A stretch of DNA of 64,000 nt from Ascidiimonas aurantiaca (GTDB lineage Bacteria > Bacteroidota > Bacteroidia > Flavobacteriales > Flavobacteriaceae): NCBI RefSeq assembly GCF_037646345.1, contig NZ_JBBEWR010000003.1, forward strand, positions 25,882 through 89,881. Direction: 5' to 3'. Below the pieces are notes generated by a model that ran no database searches, was not told where the DNA came from, and was given only the letters and a program-made list of their open reading frames with translations. Shown one piece after another: positions 1 to 7,646 of the stretch. The translations under genes were made by a program, and so were the position numbers. Within the stretch, counting starts at the first letter, position 1; every line of letters starts with the position of its first letter.

Positions 1-70
1 ACGGTGCTCTTTACGTTTTTCTTTAAGGATAGAGATCTAAAAACAATACATAAAAAAATATCCCTGTTAT

Positions 71-110
71 AATTTTCCAAAACCAGGAAGCGTAAAAAGT
101 TTGTGGTTTT
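71..110 (+). repeat. 40-bp direct repeat, copy 1
   Basis: Forty bases here are identical to 1503-1542. Each copy ends about 88 bases before the start codon of a small secreted-peptide gene (199 and 1630). The repeat carries its own short inverted repeat, AAAACCA at 79-85 and TGGTTTT at 104-110, so it could fold as a hairpin or bind a dimeric regulator. The bases before both copies contain a similar ATAAAAAA(A)TAT tract. The copies mark the two ends of a 1,432-bp tandem duplication unit. A role in expression of the downstream peptide is inference from position only. Confidence 0.9.
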
Positions 111-198
111 AACGTATGTATTAATCAAAAAGCAGCCTCTAACTTTAGTGTCAGCTCATATAAACTGTGTAGTAATTAACTTTTAAAATTATTAAACA

Positions 199-417
199 AT
201 GAAAAAGACACTTGTTTTATTAACAACCGTATTGATAACAACGGTTACCACTTTTGCCTCGGTTTCCGGGCCCAAGATCGAAGAGAACCCGATTCTATGT
301 GAAGATTATGCATTTAATGCGGCAGATTTCTGGTTTATTATAACAAGAAACGGTTTTGTCTCAGGGGCCGCGTTTGAACACGCATATGAAGAATGTATGG
401 CAATGTTCCAATCATAA
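199..417 (+). CDS. Small secreted two-cysteine peptide, module A copy 1
   Basis: This 72-residue protein has a clear Sec signal peptide (residues 1-20, lysines at 2-3, hydrophobic core, cleavage near TFA|SV). The mature part of about 50 residues has exactly two cysteines, C34 and C66. Two more genes nearby (1630 and 3406) encode the same pattern: C-E-x-x-A-[FW] at the first cysteine, G-F-x-x-G in the middle, Y-x-x-C-M at the second, with the cysteines always 32 positions apart. That invariant spacing argues for a real gene family and a disulfide-closed helical hairpin. The start follows an A-rich leader shared with the two relatives. The next gene is a GLPGLI protein, with a hairpin between. 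I do not recognise the family; secreted signal, toxin or cargo are all possible. Confidence 0.85.
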   Translation: MKKTLVLLTTVLITTVTTFASVSGPKIEENPILCEDYAFNAADFWFIITRNGFVSGAAFEHAYEECMAMFQS

Positions 418-440
418 GCCCTGTTGTATCCATTAAAAAA

Positions 441-470
441 CGCGGGAGGAAGCTTTCCTGTTTGTTTTTA
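441..470 (+). terminator. Hairpin with T-rich tail between peptide and GLPGLI genes
   Basis: AGGAA at 447-451 can pair with TTCCT at 455-459, and a T-rich stretch follows. It sits 24 bases after the peptide stop and before the GLPGLI start at 492. Stronger hairpins occupy the same place in the two paralogous modules (1847-1877 and 3651-3674), which supports a conserved partial terminator or RNA stabiliser giving more peptide mRNA than downstream mRNA. This copy is the weakest of the set. Confidence 0.5.
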
Positions 471-491
471 TAAAACCAATCTATTAATTCA

Positions 492-1250
492 ATGATAAAA
501 AAACTGATAATCATAACCCTGGGCATTCTTATGAGTTTTGGCCGTATAGGCTGGGCACAGAATACTATCACCCACGGAAAAGTAACCTATAGTGTTAGTA
601 TGGAACATCTCTATGCAAATGCTTCGGAAAAATTGAGAAAGTTTCCCCAAACAGAACAATACTTTAAAGATATTGCCTCACTAGCAGAAAATTTGAAACT
701 GGAACTTACATTTTCCGGAAACCAGTCAAGTTTTCAATTAACCAGGGTATTGAACGTTGGAGAACATAATACAAAAATGAACTTTGTTCAGATGGTAGTC
801 TCAAACGGAACTTACTACACTGATCTGGATAAAAAAACACAAATTTTGCAAACCCAACAAGGTAGAGAGGTATATAATGTGCGTTCTGAAATCAAAAAAA
901 TCAAATGGCAGCTTACCAGCGAGAAAAAAAAGATCGGGGATTTTACCTGTTACAAAGCTGTTAGCATGAAAACATTGGGCGATAATACTTTACGGGAAGT
1001 TGTCGCCTGGTATGCCCCCAGTATTCCCCTGGCCTTTGGGCCCAAAGAATATGTTGGCAGCCTGCCCGGGCTGATCATGGAAGTACAGGATCCGGTGGCT
1101 TTTTTTAGGTGTACTTCCATTACACTTAACCCCAAAGAAAAGATCACTATTCCCTTTCCGGACGAAGCCACTATTACCACCATAACCGAAGAGGAATACC
1201 GGCAAAAAGGAAATACTGCCTACCAAATGCTTAAGAAAAATAAACCCTAG
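492..1250 (+). CDS. GLPGLI family (Porph_ging) secreted protein 1
   Basis: This 252-residue protein has a signal peptide ending near GWAQ (residue 23). Around residue 190 it has the family signature: AWYAPSIPLAFGP, then SLPGLIMEV. The upstream FTCYKA segment is also typical. The family is Bacteroidota-specific, exported, probably beta-rich, and of unknown function. The gene lies 74 bases after a small secreted-peptide gene and is followed after 7 bases by a truncated GLPGLI copy. Its last 120 bases or so are nearly identical to those of the copy ending at 3379, so the tandem copies are recent or homogenised by gene conversion. I infer a periplasmic or outer-membrane partner of the peptide and of the barrel at 4479. 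Confidence 0.92.
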   Translation: MIKKLIIITLGILMSFGRIGWAQNTITHGKVTYSVSMEHLYANASEKLRKFPQTEQYFKDIASLAENLKLELTFSGNQSSFQLTRVLNVGEHNTKMNFVQMVVSNGTYYTDLDKKTQILQTQQGREVYNVRSEIKKIKWQLTSEKKKIGDFTCYKAVSMKTLGDNTLREVVAWYAPSIPLAFGPKEYVGSLPGLIMEVQDPVAFFRCTSITLNPKEKITIPFPDEATITTITEEEYRQKGNTAYQMLKKNKP

Positions 1251-1257
1251 ACCTGTT

Positions 1258-1494
1258 GTGAAAAAACTAATGACCTTAGTATTACTATGTACCTTTTATT
1301 TAGGTATGGCGCAAAATGCTTTTACCCAAGGAAAGGTAACCTATCATGTAAGTTTAGAACCTTTATTGGCATTGGAAAAAAAGAGAGCCAATAACCCTAT
1401 GGCAAATCGCTATTTTCAAAACTTATCCAGTATAGCAGAAAATATAAAACTAGAGCTTATGTTTTCCGATAACCTTTCTTTTTTTAAGCGATAA
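1258..1494 (+). pseudogene. Truncated GLPGLI family gene
   Basis: This 78-residue frame starts at a GTG (MKKLMTLVLLC...) seven bases after the preceding GLPGLI stop. It closely matches the N-terminus of the GLPGLI gene at 2636, including signal peptide and GKVTYHV motif. Similarity stops in the A-run at about 1490-1498, just before the second copy of the 40-bp repeat at 1503. The C-terminal two thirds, including the GLPGLI signature, is missing. The best explanation is a tandem duplication whose junction cut this copy. It might still be translated as a short secreted stub, but I treat it as a remnant. Confidence 0.85.
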
Positions 1495-1502
1495 AAAATA
1501 TA

Positions 1503-1542
1503 AATTTTCCAAAACCAGGAAGCGTAAAAAGTTTGTGGTTTT
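1503..1542 (+). repeat. 40-bp direct repeat, copy 2
   Basis: Identical over 40 bases to 71-110, directly abutting the truncated GLPGLI frame and 88 bases before the second peptide gene. It carries the same internal AAAACCA/TGGTTTT inverted repeat. It marks the junction of the tandem duplication and probably supplies the promoter or leader region for the second peptide. Confidence 0.9.
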
Positions 1543-1629
1543 CCCATAGCAACCAATTTAAAAGACTACGATATTTTTGAACAAGTACGTACTAAAAATA
1601 TAAGTATTAACCTTTAAAATTATTTAATC

Positions 1630-1845
1630 ATGAAGAAGACATTTCTTTTGTTAGTAACCTTGCTAATGACGACTACACCTACTTTTTCATATAGTTCTCA
1701 AAAGACACTTAACAATGATTCGTTTTGTGAAAATCGAGCTTTTGACATGGCAGATGATTGGTTTGATCGTACAGGTGATGGTTTCGTTGCCGGAAAAGTG
1801 TTTGAAATAGCATATAATAGTTGCATGAGTTTAATGGGTATTTAA
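1630..1845 (+). CDS. Small secreted two-cysteine peptide, module A copy 2
   Basis: This 71-residue protein has a signal peptide (about residues 1-20, TFS|YS) and a mature part with two cysteines, C33 and C65, spaced as in the paralogues at 199 and 3406. Shared residues are CENRAF at the first cysteine, DGFVAG in the middle and AYNSCM at the second. Sequence between the shared positions has drifted a lot while the cysteines and glycines have not, which suggests selection on the mature fold. The leader before the ATG (ACCTTTAAAATTATTTAATC) is nearly the same as in front of the other two peptides. Function is unknown. Confidence 0.85.
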   Translation: MKKTFLLLVTLLMTTTPTFSYSSQKTLNNDSFCENRAFDMADDWFDRTGDGFVAGKVFEIAYNSCMSLMGI

Positions 1846-1846
1846 A

Positions 1847-1877
1847 GTAAACAGGAGAGGACGCTCTCCTATTTTAC
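1847..1877 (+). terminator. Conserved hairpin after peptide 2
   Basis: AGGAGAG at 1853-1859 pairs with CTCTCCT at 1864-1870 around a GACG loop. The outer bases GTAAA (1847-1851) and TTTAC (1873-1877) extend the stem past a bulge. The GACG loop is the same as in the hairpin at 3651-3674. It lies between the peptide stop and the GLPGLI start at 1891. No long T-tract follows, so partial termination, mRNA processing or 3'-end protection of the peptide message are all possible. Confidence 0.65.
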
Positions 1878-1890
1878 AAAACTATATCTT

Positions 1891-2628
1891 ATGAAAAAAA
1901 TCATAATTGCACTTCTGTTGTTTTGTGCTTCTTATAAAGGTATCTCGCAAAACCAGATAACTCACGGAAAAGTAACATACAGTGTGAGCTTAGATCGCAC
2001 TTATAATGAATTGTATGAAAAAATTAAAGATGACCCTTTCAAGTTAAACCATTTTAAAGAAGTGGCAAACTTGGCCAGAAACTTTCAATTGGAGTTAAAT
2101 TTTTCAGATAAGATTTCAAGTTTCCACATACAAAAAGGATTGCATATAGAATCAAAAAACGAAATGTTAGGTTTGGTAGAAATGCTCATTTCCAAAGGTA
2201 CTTATTTCACTGATCTAGACCGTAAAATACAAATTTTACAGACTAGACAGGGAAACCATGTCTACAATGTAAAAGCAAACATTAAAAAAGTCAAGTGGCA
2301 CCTTACTAGGGAGAAAAAAAAGATCGGGGATTTCATTTGTTATAAGGCCACGTACCAAAAAAAAATATTGGATAATTTTTTTCTGGTCACCGCATGGTAC
2401 ACCCCTAGTATGCCCCTGGCCTTTGGCCCCAAAGAATATGCAGGCAGTTTGCCGGGATTGATCATGGAACTTGACGATCCCGTAACGCACTTCATATGTA
2501 CTTCTATAGAACTTAACCCCAAAGAAAAGATTACCATCCCTTTTCCGGACGAAGCTACCATAACTGAGGATGAATATCAGCAACAGGGAAGTACTGCCTA
2601 TCAAAAGCTTAAGAAAAATAAACCCTAG
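1891..2628 (+). CDS. GLPGLI family (Porph_ging) secreted protein 2
   Basis: This 245-residue protein has a signal peptide (MKKIIIALLLFCASYKGISQ|NQ). It follows the family pattern: GKVTYSV near the mature N-terminus, then FICYKA, AWYTPSMPLAFGP and GSLPGLIMEL. It is clearly paralogous to the products at 492, 2636 and 3693. It starts 45 bases after the second peptide gene and is followed after 7 bases by the next GLPGLI gene, so the two are surely co-transcribed. Function is unknown; export is inferred from the signal peptide. Confidence 0.92.
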   Translation: MKKIIIALLLFCASYKGISQNQITHGKVTYSVSLDRTYNELYEKIKDDPFKLNHFKEVANLARNFQLELNFSDKISSFHIQKGLHIESKNEMLGLVEMLISKGTYFTDLDRKIQILQTRQGNHVYNVKANIKKVKWHLTREKKKIGDFICYKATYQKKILDNFFLVTAWYTPSMPLAFGPKEYAGSLPGLIMELDDPVTHFICTSIELNPKEKITIPFPDEATITEDEYQQQGSTAYQKLKKNKP

Positions 2629-2635
2629 GCCTGTT

Positions 2636-3379
2636 GTGAAAAAACTAGTGACCTTAGTATTACTATGTACTTTTTATATAGGTATGGCGCAAAATGCTGT
2701 TACCCACGGAAAAGTAACTTATCATGTAGATTTGGAGCCGTTTTATAAAGCTGGAACAGAAAAAATCAAAAATCCAATAGCAGAAAAGATATTTAAGGAT
2801 CTGTCAATTGCGGCGGAAAGAATGGAACTGGAACTTACATTTTCCGATAATCTGTCCCGTTTTCGTATAAAAAAAGGCTTACGCGTAGGTAAAGAAGAAA
2901 GATCAAATTTTATGCTTGCAAAAACACTGGTTTGTAAAGGTACCTATTATACCGATTTAGATAAAAAAATACAGATACTACAAACCCGGCAGGGAGGAGA
3001 GGTATATAGTATAAAATCCAGTACTGAAAGCATTCAGTGGCAACTTACCGACGAGAAAAAAAAGATCGGGGATTTTATTTGTTATAAGGCCACCTATCAA
3101 AAAAAAGTGTTGGATAATTCTTTTCTGGTCACTGCCTGGTACGCTCCTAATATTCCTTTAGCCTTTGGCCCCGGGGAATATGCAGGAGGCTTACCGGGAT
3201 TGATTATGGAAGTATACGATCATATAACCCATTATCGATGTACTTCTATAGAACTTAACCCCAAAGAAAAGATTACCATTCCCTTTCCGGACGAAGCTAC
3301 TATTAGCACTATAACCGAAGAGGAATACCGGCAAAAAGGAAATGCCGCCTACCAAATGCTTAAGAAAAATAAACCCTAA
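2636..3379 (+). CDS. GLPGLI family (Porph_ging) secreted protein 3
   Basis: I place the start at the GTG at 2636, which gives 247 residues beginning VKKLVTLVLLCTFYIGMAQ, a normal signal peptide. The same GTG context is found in the truncated copy at 1258. A longer frame opens at 2570 but would overlap the upstream gene and bury the signal peptide. The signature AWYAPNIPLAFGP/GGLPGLIMEV is present. The gene ends 26 bases before the third peptide gene, so module A reads peptide-GLPGLI-GLPGLI-peptide-GLPGLI-barrel on one strand. Confidence 0.9.
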   Translation: MKKLVTLVLLCTFYIGMAQNAVTHGKVTYHVDLEPFYKAGTEKIKNPIAEKIFKDLSIAAERMELELTFSDNLSRFRIKKGLRVGKEERSNFMLAKTLVCKGTYYTDLDKKIQILQTRQGGEVYSIKSSTESIQWQLTDEKKKIGDFICYKATYQKKVLDNSFLVTAWYAPNIPLAFGPGEYAGGLPGLIMEVYDHITHYRCTSIELNPKEKITIPFPDEATISTITEEEYRQKGNAAYQMLKKNKP

Positions 3380-3405
3380 AATAATAACTTTAAAATTATT
3401 AATGA

Positions 3406-3630
3406 ATGAAAAAGACACTTGTTTTAGCCACGGCCATACTAATAACAGCAACCCCTGTTTTTGCAAACGGCCCGGAAATTAAAAAAGACATAATTGAAGG
3501 AGATCCTGAAACTTGCGAAACTTTTGCCTGGGCCGCATCACATTTGGCGTATGCAATGACCCATGATGGTTTTGCAGCGGGAGCTACATGGTATTCTGTT
3601 TATAATAACTGTATGGCCGGTAGTGCATAA
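3406..3630 (+). CDS. Small secreted two-cysteine peptide, module A copy 3
   Basis: This 74-residue protein has a signal peptide to about residue 20 (VFA|NG). The mature region has two cysteines, C37 and C69, again 32 positions apart, with CETFAW, HDGFAAG and VYNNCM matching the paralogues. It follows the upstream GLPGLI gene by only 26 bases, and that gap contains the shared TAACTTTAAAATTATTAATG leader. A hairpin separates it from the fourth GLPGLI gene. The mature part ends in AGSA, shorter than the others after the second cysteine. Function is unknown. Confidence 0.85.
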   Translation: MKKTLVLATAILITATPVFANGPEIKKDIIEGDPETCETFAWAASHLAYAMTHDGFAAGATWYSVYNNCMAGSA

Positions 3631-3650
3631 CACCAAACATTAAAAGCACC

Positions 3651-3675
3651 AACAGGAGGGGACGCTTTCCTGTTT
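3651..3675 (+). terminator. Conserved hairpin after peptide 3
   Basis: AACAGGA (3651-3657) pairs with TCCTGTT (3668-3674). Three more inner pairs, two of them G-U, leave a GACG loop identical to that at 1860-1863. It lies between the peptide stop and the GLPGLI start at 3693. Conservation of shape and loop among diverged copies suggests function, such as attenuation or mRNA end formation. Confidence 0.65.
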
Positions 3676-3692
3676 AGTTAAAAACCTTGATT

Positions 3693-4442
3693 ATGAAAAA
3701 ATATTTAATTGTTTTCATACTGCTCCTCGGAAGTATTTTTTTTGGTACAGCGCAAAACCCTGTTACAAATGGAAAAGTAACTTATAGTGTGGATCTGCAG
3801 CCTTTTTTGGCCTATGTACGGAGTGCTCCGGAAACAGCAAAATACCCGCAGATGGTAACATTTTTTGGTGATATGCCGGGTTTGGCAGAAAGAATGGAAC
3901 TGGAGCTTACGTTTTCGGGAAAACAATCCCGTTTTCGCATTAAAAAAGGCTTACGTGTAGGGAGAGAAGACATTAATATGGCTATTGTAGTAAAACGTTT
4001 TGTTTCCAAGGGTATTTATTATACAGATCTGGATAAAAAGATACAGATCTTGCGAACCCGGCACGGAGGTACGGTGTATAATGTAAAATCGAACATAGGA
4101 AATATCAACTGGAAACTGACCCGGGAGAAAAAAAAGATCGGAGACTTTGTTTGCTATAAAGCTACCCACCAAAAAAAGGTGCTGGACAAATATTATGAAG
4201 TAACGGCATGGTATGCCCCGGGTATCCCGCTGGCTTTTGGCCCCGGGGAATACGCCGGCAGCCTGCCCGGCCTCATCCTCGAGCTATACGACCATGTAAA
4301 ACATTTTAGATGTACCTCTATTACCCTTAACCCTGAGAAAAAGATCACGGTTTCCTTTCCCAACGAAGCTGCCATTACCACCATAACCGAAGAAGAATAC
4401 CAGCAAATAGGGGATGGTATATATCAAAGTTTCAAACAATAA
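3693..4442 (+). CDS. GLPGLI family (Porph_ging) secreted protein 4
   Basis: I start at the ATG at 3693 (MKKYLIVFILLLGSIFFGTAQ) rather than the in-frame TTG six bases earlier, giving 249 residues with a good signal peptide. It carries FVCYKA, AWYAPGIPLAFGP and GSLPGLILEL. Of the four copies it is the most diverged at the C-terminus: it ends YQSFKQ and lacks the LKKNKP tail of the other three. It is the copy next to the barrel gene, 36 bases upstream of it, so it may be the founder of the duplicated set. Confidence 0.92.
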   Translation: MKKYLIVFILLLGSIFFGTAQNPVTNGKVTYSVDLQPFLAYVRSAPETAKYPQMVTFFGDMPGLAERMELELTFSGKQSRFRIKKGLRVGREDINMAIVVKRFVSKGIYYTDLDKKIQILRTRHGGTVYNVKSNIGNINWKLTREKKKIGDFVCYKATHQKKVLDKYYEVTAWYAPGIPLAFGPGEYAGSLPGLILELYDHVKHFRCTSITLNPEKKITVSFPNEAAITTITEEEYQQIGDGIYQSFKQ

Positions 4443-4478
4443 AAACCTTACTAATTTGCTCCCATTACAAAAAGTGGT

Positions 4479-7136
4479 TTGAAAATATATCTCTTAGTAT
4501 TATGTGCATTAGCCTGTTCCCTGGTTCACGGCCAGGAAATTACCTTAAGCGGTACGGTAAAGGACAGCCTGAATACCCCTCTTGCCAATGCCAATATTCT
4601 GGCTTTCCCAACTACCGATACAGATAAGGTGCGCTTTGCCATTTCTGACCAAAAAGGGCGCTATACCTTAAAGCTGGCCAAAGCGGTTAGCTATACGCTG
4701 GAAGTAAGCTATATTGGTTTTACGAGTTACACGGCCACCCTAACGGCCGAAAAAGATCTGGTAAAAGATATCATCCTGCAACCGGCTGCCACTGCGCTGG
4801 ACGAAGTAGTGCTTACCTACAAAATTCCCGTTACCATTAAAAAGGATACCATTATTTACAATCCGGAAGCTTTTGTGACCGGAAAAGAGCGAAAACTGCG
4901 CGAAATGCTTAAAAAACTGCCCGGCGTGGAAGTGGACCGGGAAGGAAACGTGCTGGTAAAGGGAAAAGAAGTAAATACACTTCTGGTGGACGACCGCACT
5001 TTTTTTACAGGTGACACTAAACTGGGCGTTAACAACATTCCTGCCGATGTGGTAGATAAAATAGAAGTATATGAAAATTACAGCGCGATCCCGTTTTTAA
5101 AAGGCCTGGAAGATTCTGATAAAACGGCTCTAAACGTAAAGCTAAAAAAAGATAAAAAGCGGTTTACCTTTGGCGATATTGAAGCAGGTGCAGGTATTGA
5201 AGACCGGTATGCGGTGCATCCCAATATATTTTATTACGCCCCCAAAACCAATATCAATTTTATTGGCGACCTGAACAATACCGGTGAAAAATCGTTTACG
5301 TTGCGCGACTTTTTTAATTTTGAAGGCGGGTTCCAACGGTTGTTTGGCAAGACTGCCAATACACTGGGTCCCGACCTTACCCGTTTTCTGCTCAACGAGG
5401 ATTTTACAGCGTTGAGGAACCAGTTTGGCGCGCTAAACATTCGCCAGGACCTCTCCCCAAAAACCACCATAAATGCGTACGCCATTCTTAATGACTCCCG
5501 CATAGATGAGAGGACGGTTAACGAGAACCAGTTTATCAATACCGATCAAATTACGACTGAAAACCGGGAGGCCACCAACAACAGTAATACCTTTTTTGCA
5601 CTGGGAAAAATGGCACTTACCTATCAGCCCGGGTTTAATGAAGATCTCTCGGTTACCACTTTTATCAAAGCTTCCAAAGGCGACCAGAATGGTGATACCC
5701 GCACCACTACCGGCGACAGCACCACTCGTTTTAATACCCGGCGGTTCCTGGATGTGTTTGATCTTACCCAAAATGTGGGGTACAACAAAAAGTTTTCCAG
5801 AGCTCAAACCCTAAAAGCAGAGGCCACTTTTACCCTGCAAAAAAACCGGCCGGATAACCGGTTTACAGGCGATATTCCTTTTTTAGAGGCTTCGCTGCCC
5901 CTGGAACCAGACCCGGTTACCGATGTTTTTCAGGAAAGCCGTACCGATCGCCTGTTTTTTGATGTTTTTTTTAAAAATTACTGGGTGCTTAACAATACCA
6001 ACCACATATATACCTCTATAGGTACACAGCTTACTCTGGAAGACTATTTTACCCGCGATGGCCAACGCCTCTCTGATAACGGTGTAAACGAGTTTGAAGA
6101 GGGTTTTGGTAATAATGTGGATTACCGCCTGCACGATACATTTCTTGGGGTTGAATACAAAATGTTACTGGGGGTCTTTACCCTAAAAACCGGATTGTTT
6201 TTTCACCATTACCAGTGGCAAAACAGGCAATTAGGCCAGGAAGTGGTGCAGCGCACCAACCTGCTGCTCCCCGAAGCCGGTATAGAGGTTGAACTCAGTA
6301 ATATTGAACAACTCACTTTTAACTATAAACGGGATGCCCGGTTTCCGCAGGGTTCGCAACTGGCACAAAACTTCACCCTATTAGATTTTAATCAGCTTTT
6401 TAGAGGGGATGCCGCATTGCAGCATGACCGTTCACACCTGTTTACCCTTAACTATTCAAAATTCAATTTATTGAAAGGCACTTCTTTTAAAGCTTTTACC
6501 AATTATACCCTTAAAACACAAAACATAAAGAACGCCTCTTTGCTGGAGGGCATTAATCAGGTAAATACCGTACAAATCCTGGGGCTACAGGAAAAGATGC
6601 TTTCCACCAATATCCATATGAGTAAGACCTTTAGCAAAATAAAATATGGTATAAAGGCCCGGGCCAGTTATAACGATTTCTTTCAGATCGTAAACAATGT
6701 AGTCTCCAAGAATATTTCCAAAAGGCTCTCGGCCGAAGCAACTATTGCTACCCGGTTCAAAAAGTTCCCCAATGTAGAAGCTGGGTACCGCTATGAACCT
6801 TCCCGGTTCCAGTCAGAAAGAGGAGTTAACAATTTTATTACCCAGGTATATAGTTTTGATATGGAGTACACTTTTCTGAGAGATTTTACCTTAAAGGGAG
6901 ACTATGAACGCACCAATTTTAGCAATACCTCAGGTACGAGATCCATATACGATCTGGCAAATGTTTCTCTTTTTTATCAAAAAGAAGACAGCCCCTGGGG
7001 CTTTGAGCTAAGCTGCACCAATATACTGAACACCACATTCAGGAGACAGAGTTCATTTTCAAATATTCTGATCTCAGACCAACGTATATTTATTCTACCC
7101 AGGATTATTATGGCAAAGGTGAGTTTTAAGTTATAA
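4479..7136 (+). CDS. Outer-membrane beta-barrel with regulatory-like and plug domains (module A)
   Basis: This 885-residue protein starts at a TTG, giving a signal peptide of about 18 residues (SLVHGQ). Residues 20-105 form a carboxypeptidase-regulatory-like Ig-type domain (ending LDEVVL). Residues 120-225 look like a TonB-dependent-receptor plug (REMLKKLPGVEVDREGN, VVDKIEVYEN, TALNVKLK). The rest is alternating barrel sequence. I see no convincing TonB box. The related OMP_b-brl / TonB-receptor families move peptides or large ligands across the outer membrane. Its constant linkage to a peptide and a GLPGLI protein suggests it exports, takes up or senses that peptide; this is inference. Confidence 0.88.
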   Translation: MKIYLLVLCALACSLVHGQEITLSGTVKDSLNTPLANANILAFPTTDTDKVRFAISDQKGRYTLKLAKAVSYTLEVSYIGFTSYTATLTAEKDLVKDIILQPAATALDEVVLTYKIPVTIKKDTIIYNPEAFVTGKERKLREMLKKLPGVEVDREGNVLVKGKEVNTLLVDDRTFFTGDTKLGVNNIPADVVDKIEVYENYSAIPFLKGLEDSDKTALNVKLKKDKKRFTFGDIEAGAGIEDRYAVHPNIFYYAPKTNINFIGDLNNTGEKSFTLRDFFNFEGGFQRLFGKTANTLGPDLTRFLLNEDFTALRNQFGALNIRQDLSPKTTINAYAILNDSRIDERTVNENQFINTDQITTENREATNNSNTFFALGKMALTYQPGFNEDLSVTTFIKASKGDQNGDTRTTTGDSTTRFNTRRFLDVFDLTQNVGYNKKFSRAQTLKAEATFTLQKNRPDNRFTGDIPFLEASLPLEPDPVTDVFQESRTDRLFFDVFFKNYWVLNNTNHIYTSIGTQLTLEDYFTRDGQRLSDNGVNEFEEGFGNNVDYRLHDTFLGVEYKMLLGVFTLKTGLFFHHYQWQNRQLGQEVVQRTNLLLPEAGIEVELSNIEQLTFNYKRDARFPQGSQLAQNFTLLDFNQLFRGDAALQHDRSHLFTLNYSKFNLLKGTSFKAFTNYTLKTQNIKNASLLEGINQVNTVQILGLQEKMLSTNIHMSKTFSKIKYGIKARASYNDFFQIVNNVVSKNISKRLSAEATIATRFKKFPNVEAGYRYEPSRFQSERGVNNFITQVYSFDMEYTFLRDFTLKGDYERTNFSNTSGTRSIYDLANVSLFYQKEDSPWGFELSCTNILNTTFRRQSSFSNILISDQRIFILPRIIMAKVSFKL

Positions 7137-7326
7137 AGGCTTTTTTTGCCGCAGCCGCGAAAATGCTTCAGTACCCATAAAACGTACCAAAACCATACTT
7201 CCTCCAAAAAGAAACGTATGTATCGTGCAAATTACCGATAAACAATTTGGTATGATCAAGTTGTTTCACGCATAGAAACCTAAAGAACCGGAAAAACCAT
7301 CCCCGGAAAAAGTTTTATTTATTTTA

Positions 7327-7590
7327 ATGTGTGCTTTAACTAGCACGGTTTTTGCTAATAGTGAAATAAGCAGCGTAACAGGCCAAGAGAATATTGTTTA
7401 TGAAAAAACAACATTCTATTCTTTGGAAGAGGTTATAAAGGAGCTTGAATTCAGTCCCTGTACACAAGGTATTGTATCAGCAATCATCGTAATTGATTGT
7501 GGCGATGGCACTGGCACTACCTATAATGGTAATTTTTGTGCAGAACATACAGAAGCGATGGTTGAACATCTGGTATCTTTTTGTAATTAA
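7327..7590 (+). CDS. Small secreted four-cysteine peptide, module B
   Basis: From the ATG at 7327 this is 87 residues. The mature part has four cysteines (C45, C58, C71, C86) and no similarity I can align to the module A peptides. The ATG falls inside what looks like a signal peptide: in frame upstream lies EKVLFIL, so the natural product would read KVLFILMCALTSTVFA|NSE. No ATG, GTG or TTG exists between the in-frame stop at 7273-7275 and 7327. Either a rare codon starts translation or the original start was lost (CCGGAAAAA where ATGAAAAAA would be expected). Position before a GLPGLI gene and a barrel gene makes it the module B counterpart of the other peptides. Confidence 0.6.
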   Translation: MCALTSTVFANSEISSVTGQENIVYEKTTFYSLEEVIKELEFSPCTQGIVSAIIVIDCGDGTGTTYNGNFCAEHTEAMVEHLVSFCN

Positions 7591-7646
7591 TTAATAATTT
7601 AACAATAAAATTCTATGTTAGAACAGTTTCTTTTTAATAAACAAAC

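Noticed and set aside
1..70. Possible end of another truncated GLPGLI copy before the first repeat
   Set aside because: The A-run before the repeat resembles that at 1490-1502, but the preceding 50 bases do not translate to a recognisable GLPGLI segment and the window edge prevents a check.
71..1542. CRISPR array or insertion sequence
   Set aside because: Only two repeat copies, 1.4 kb apart with genes between; no terminal inverted repeats with a transposase, and no cas genes in the window.
2570..2635. Longer start for the third GLPGLI gene
   Set aside because: Would overlap the previous GLPGLI gene and place 22 charged residues before the signal peptide; the GTG at 2636 gives a normal one and is shared with the truncated copy at 1258.
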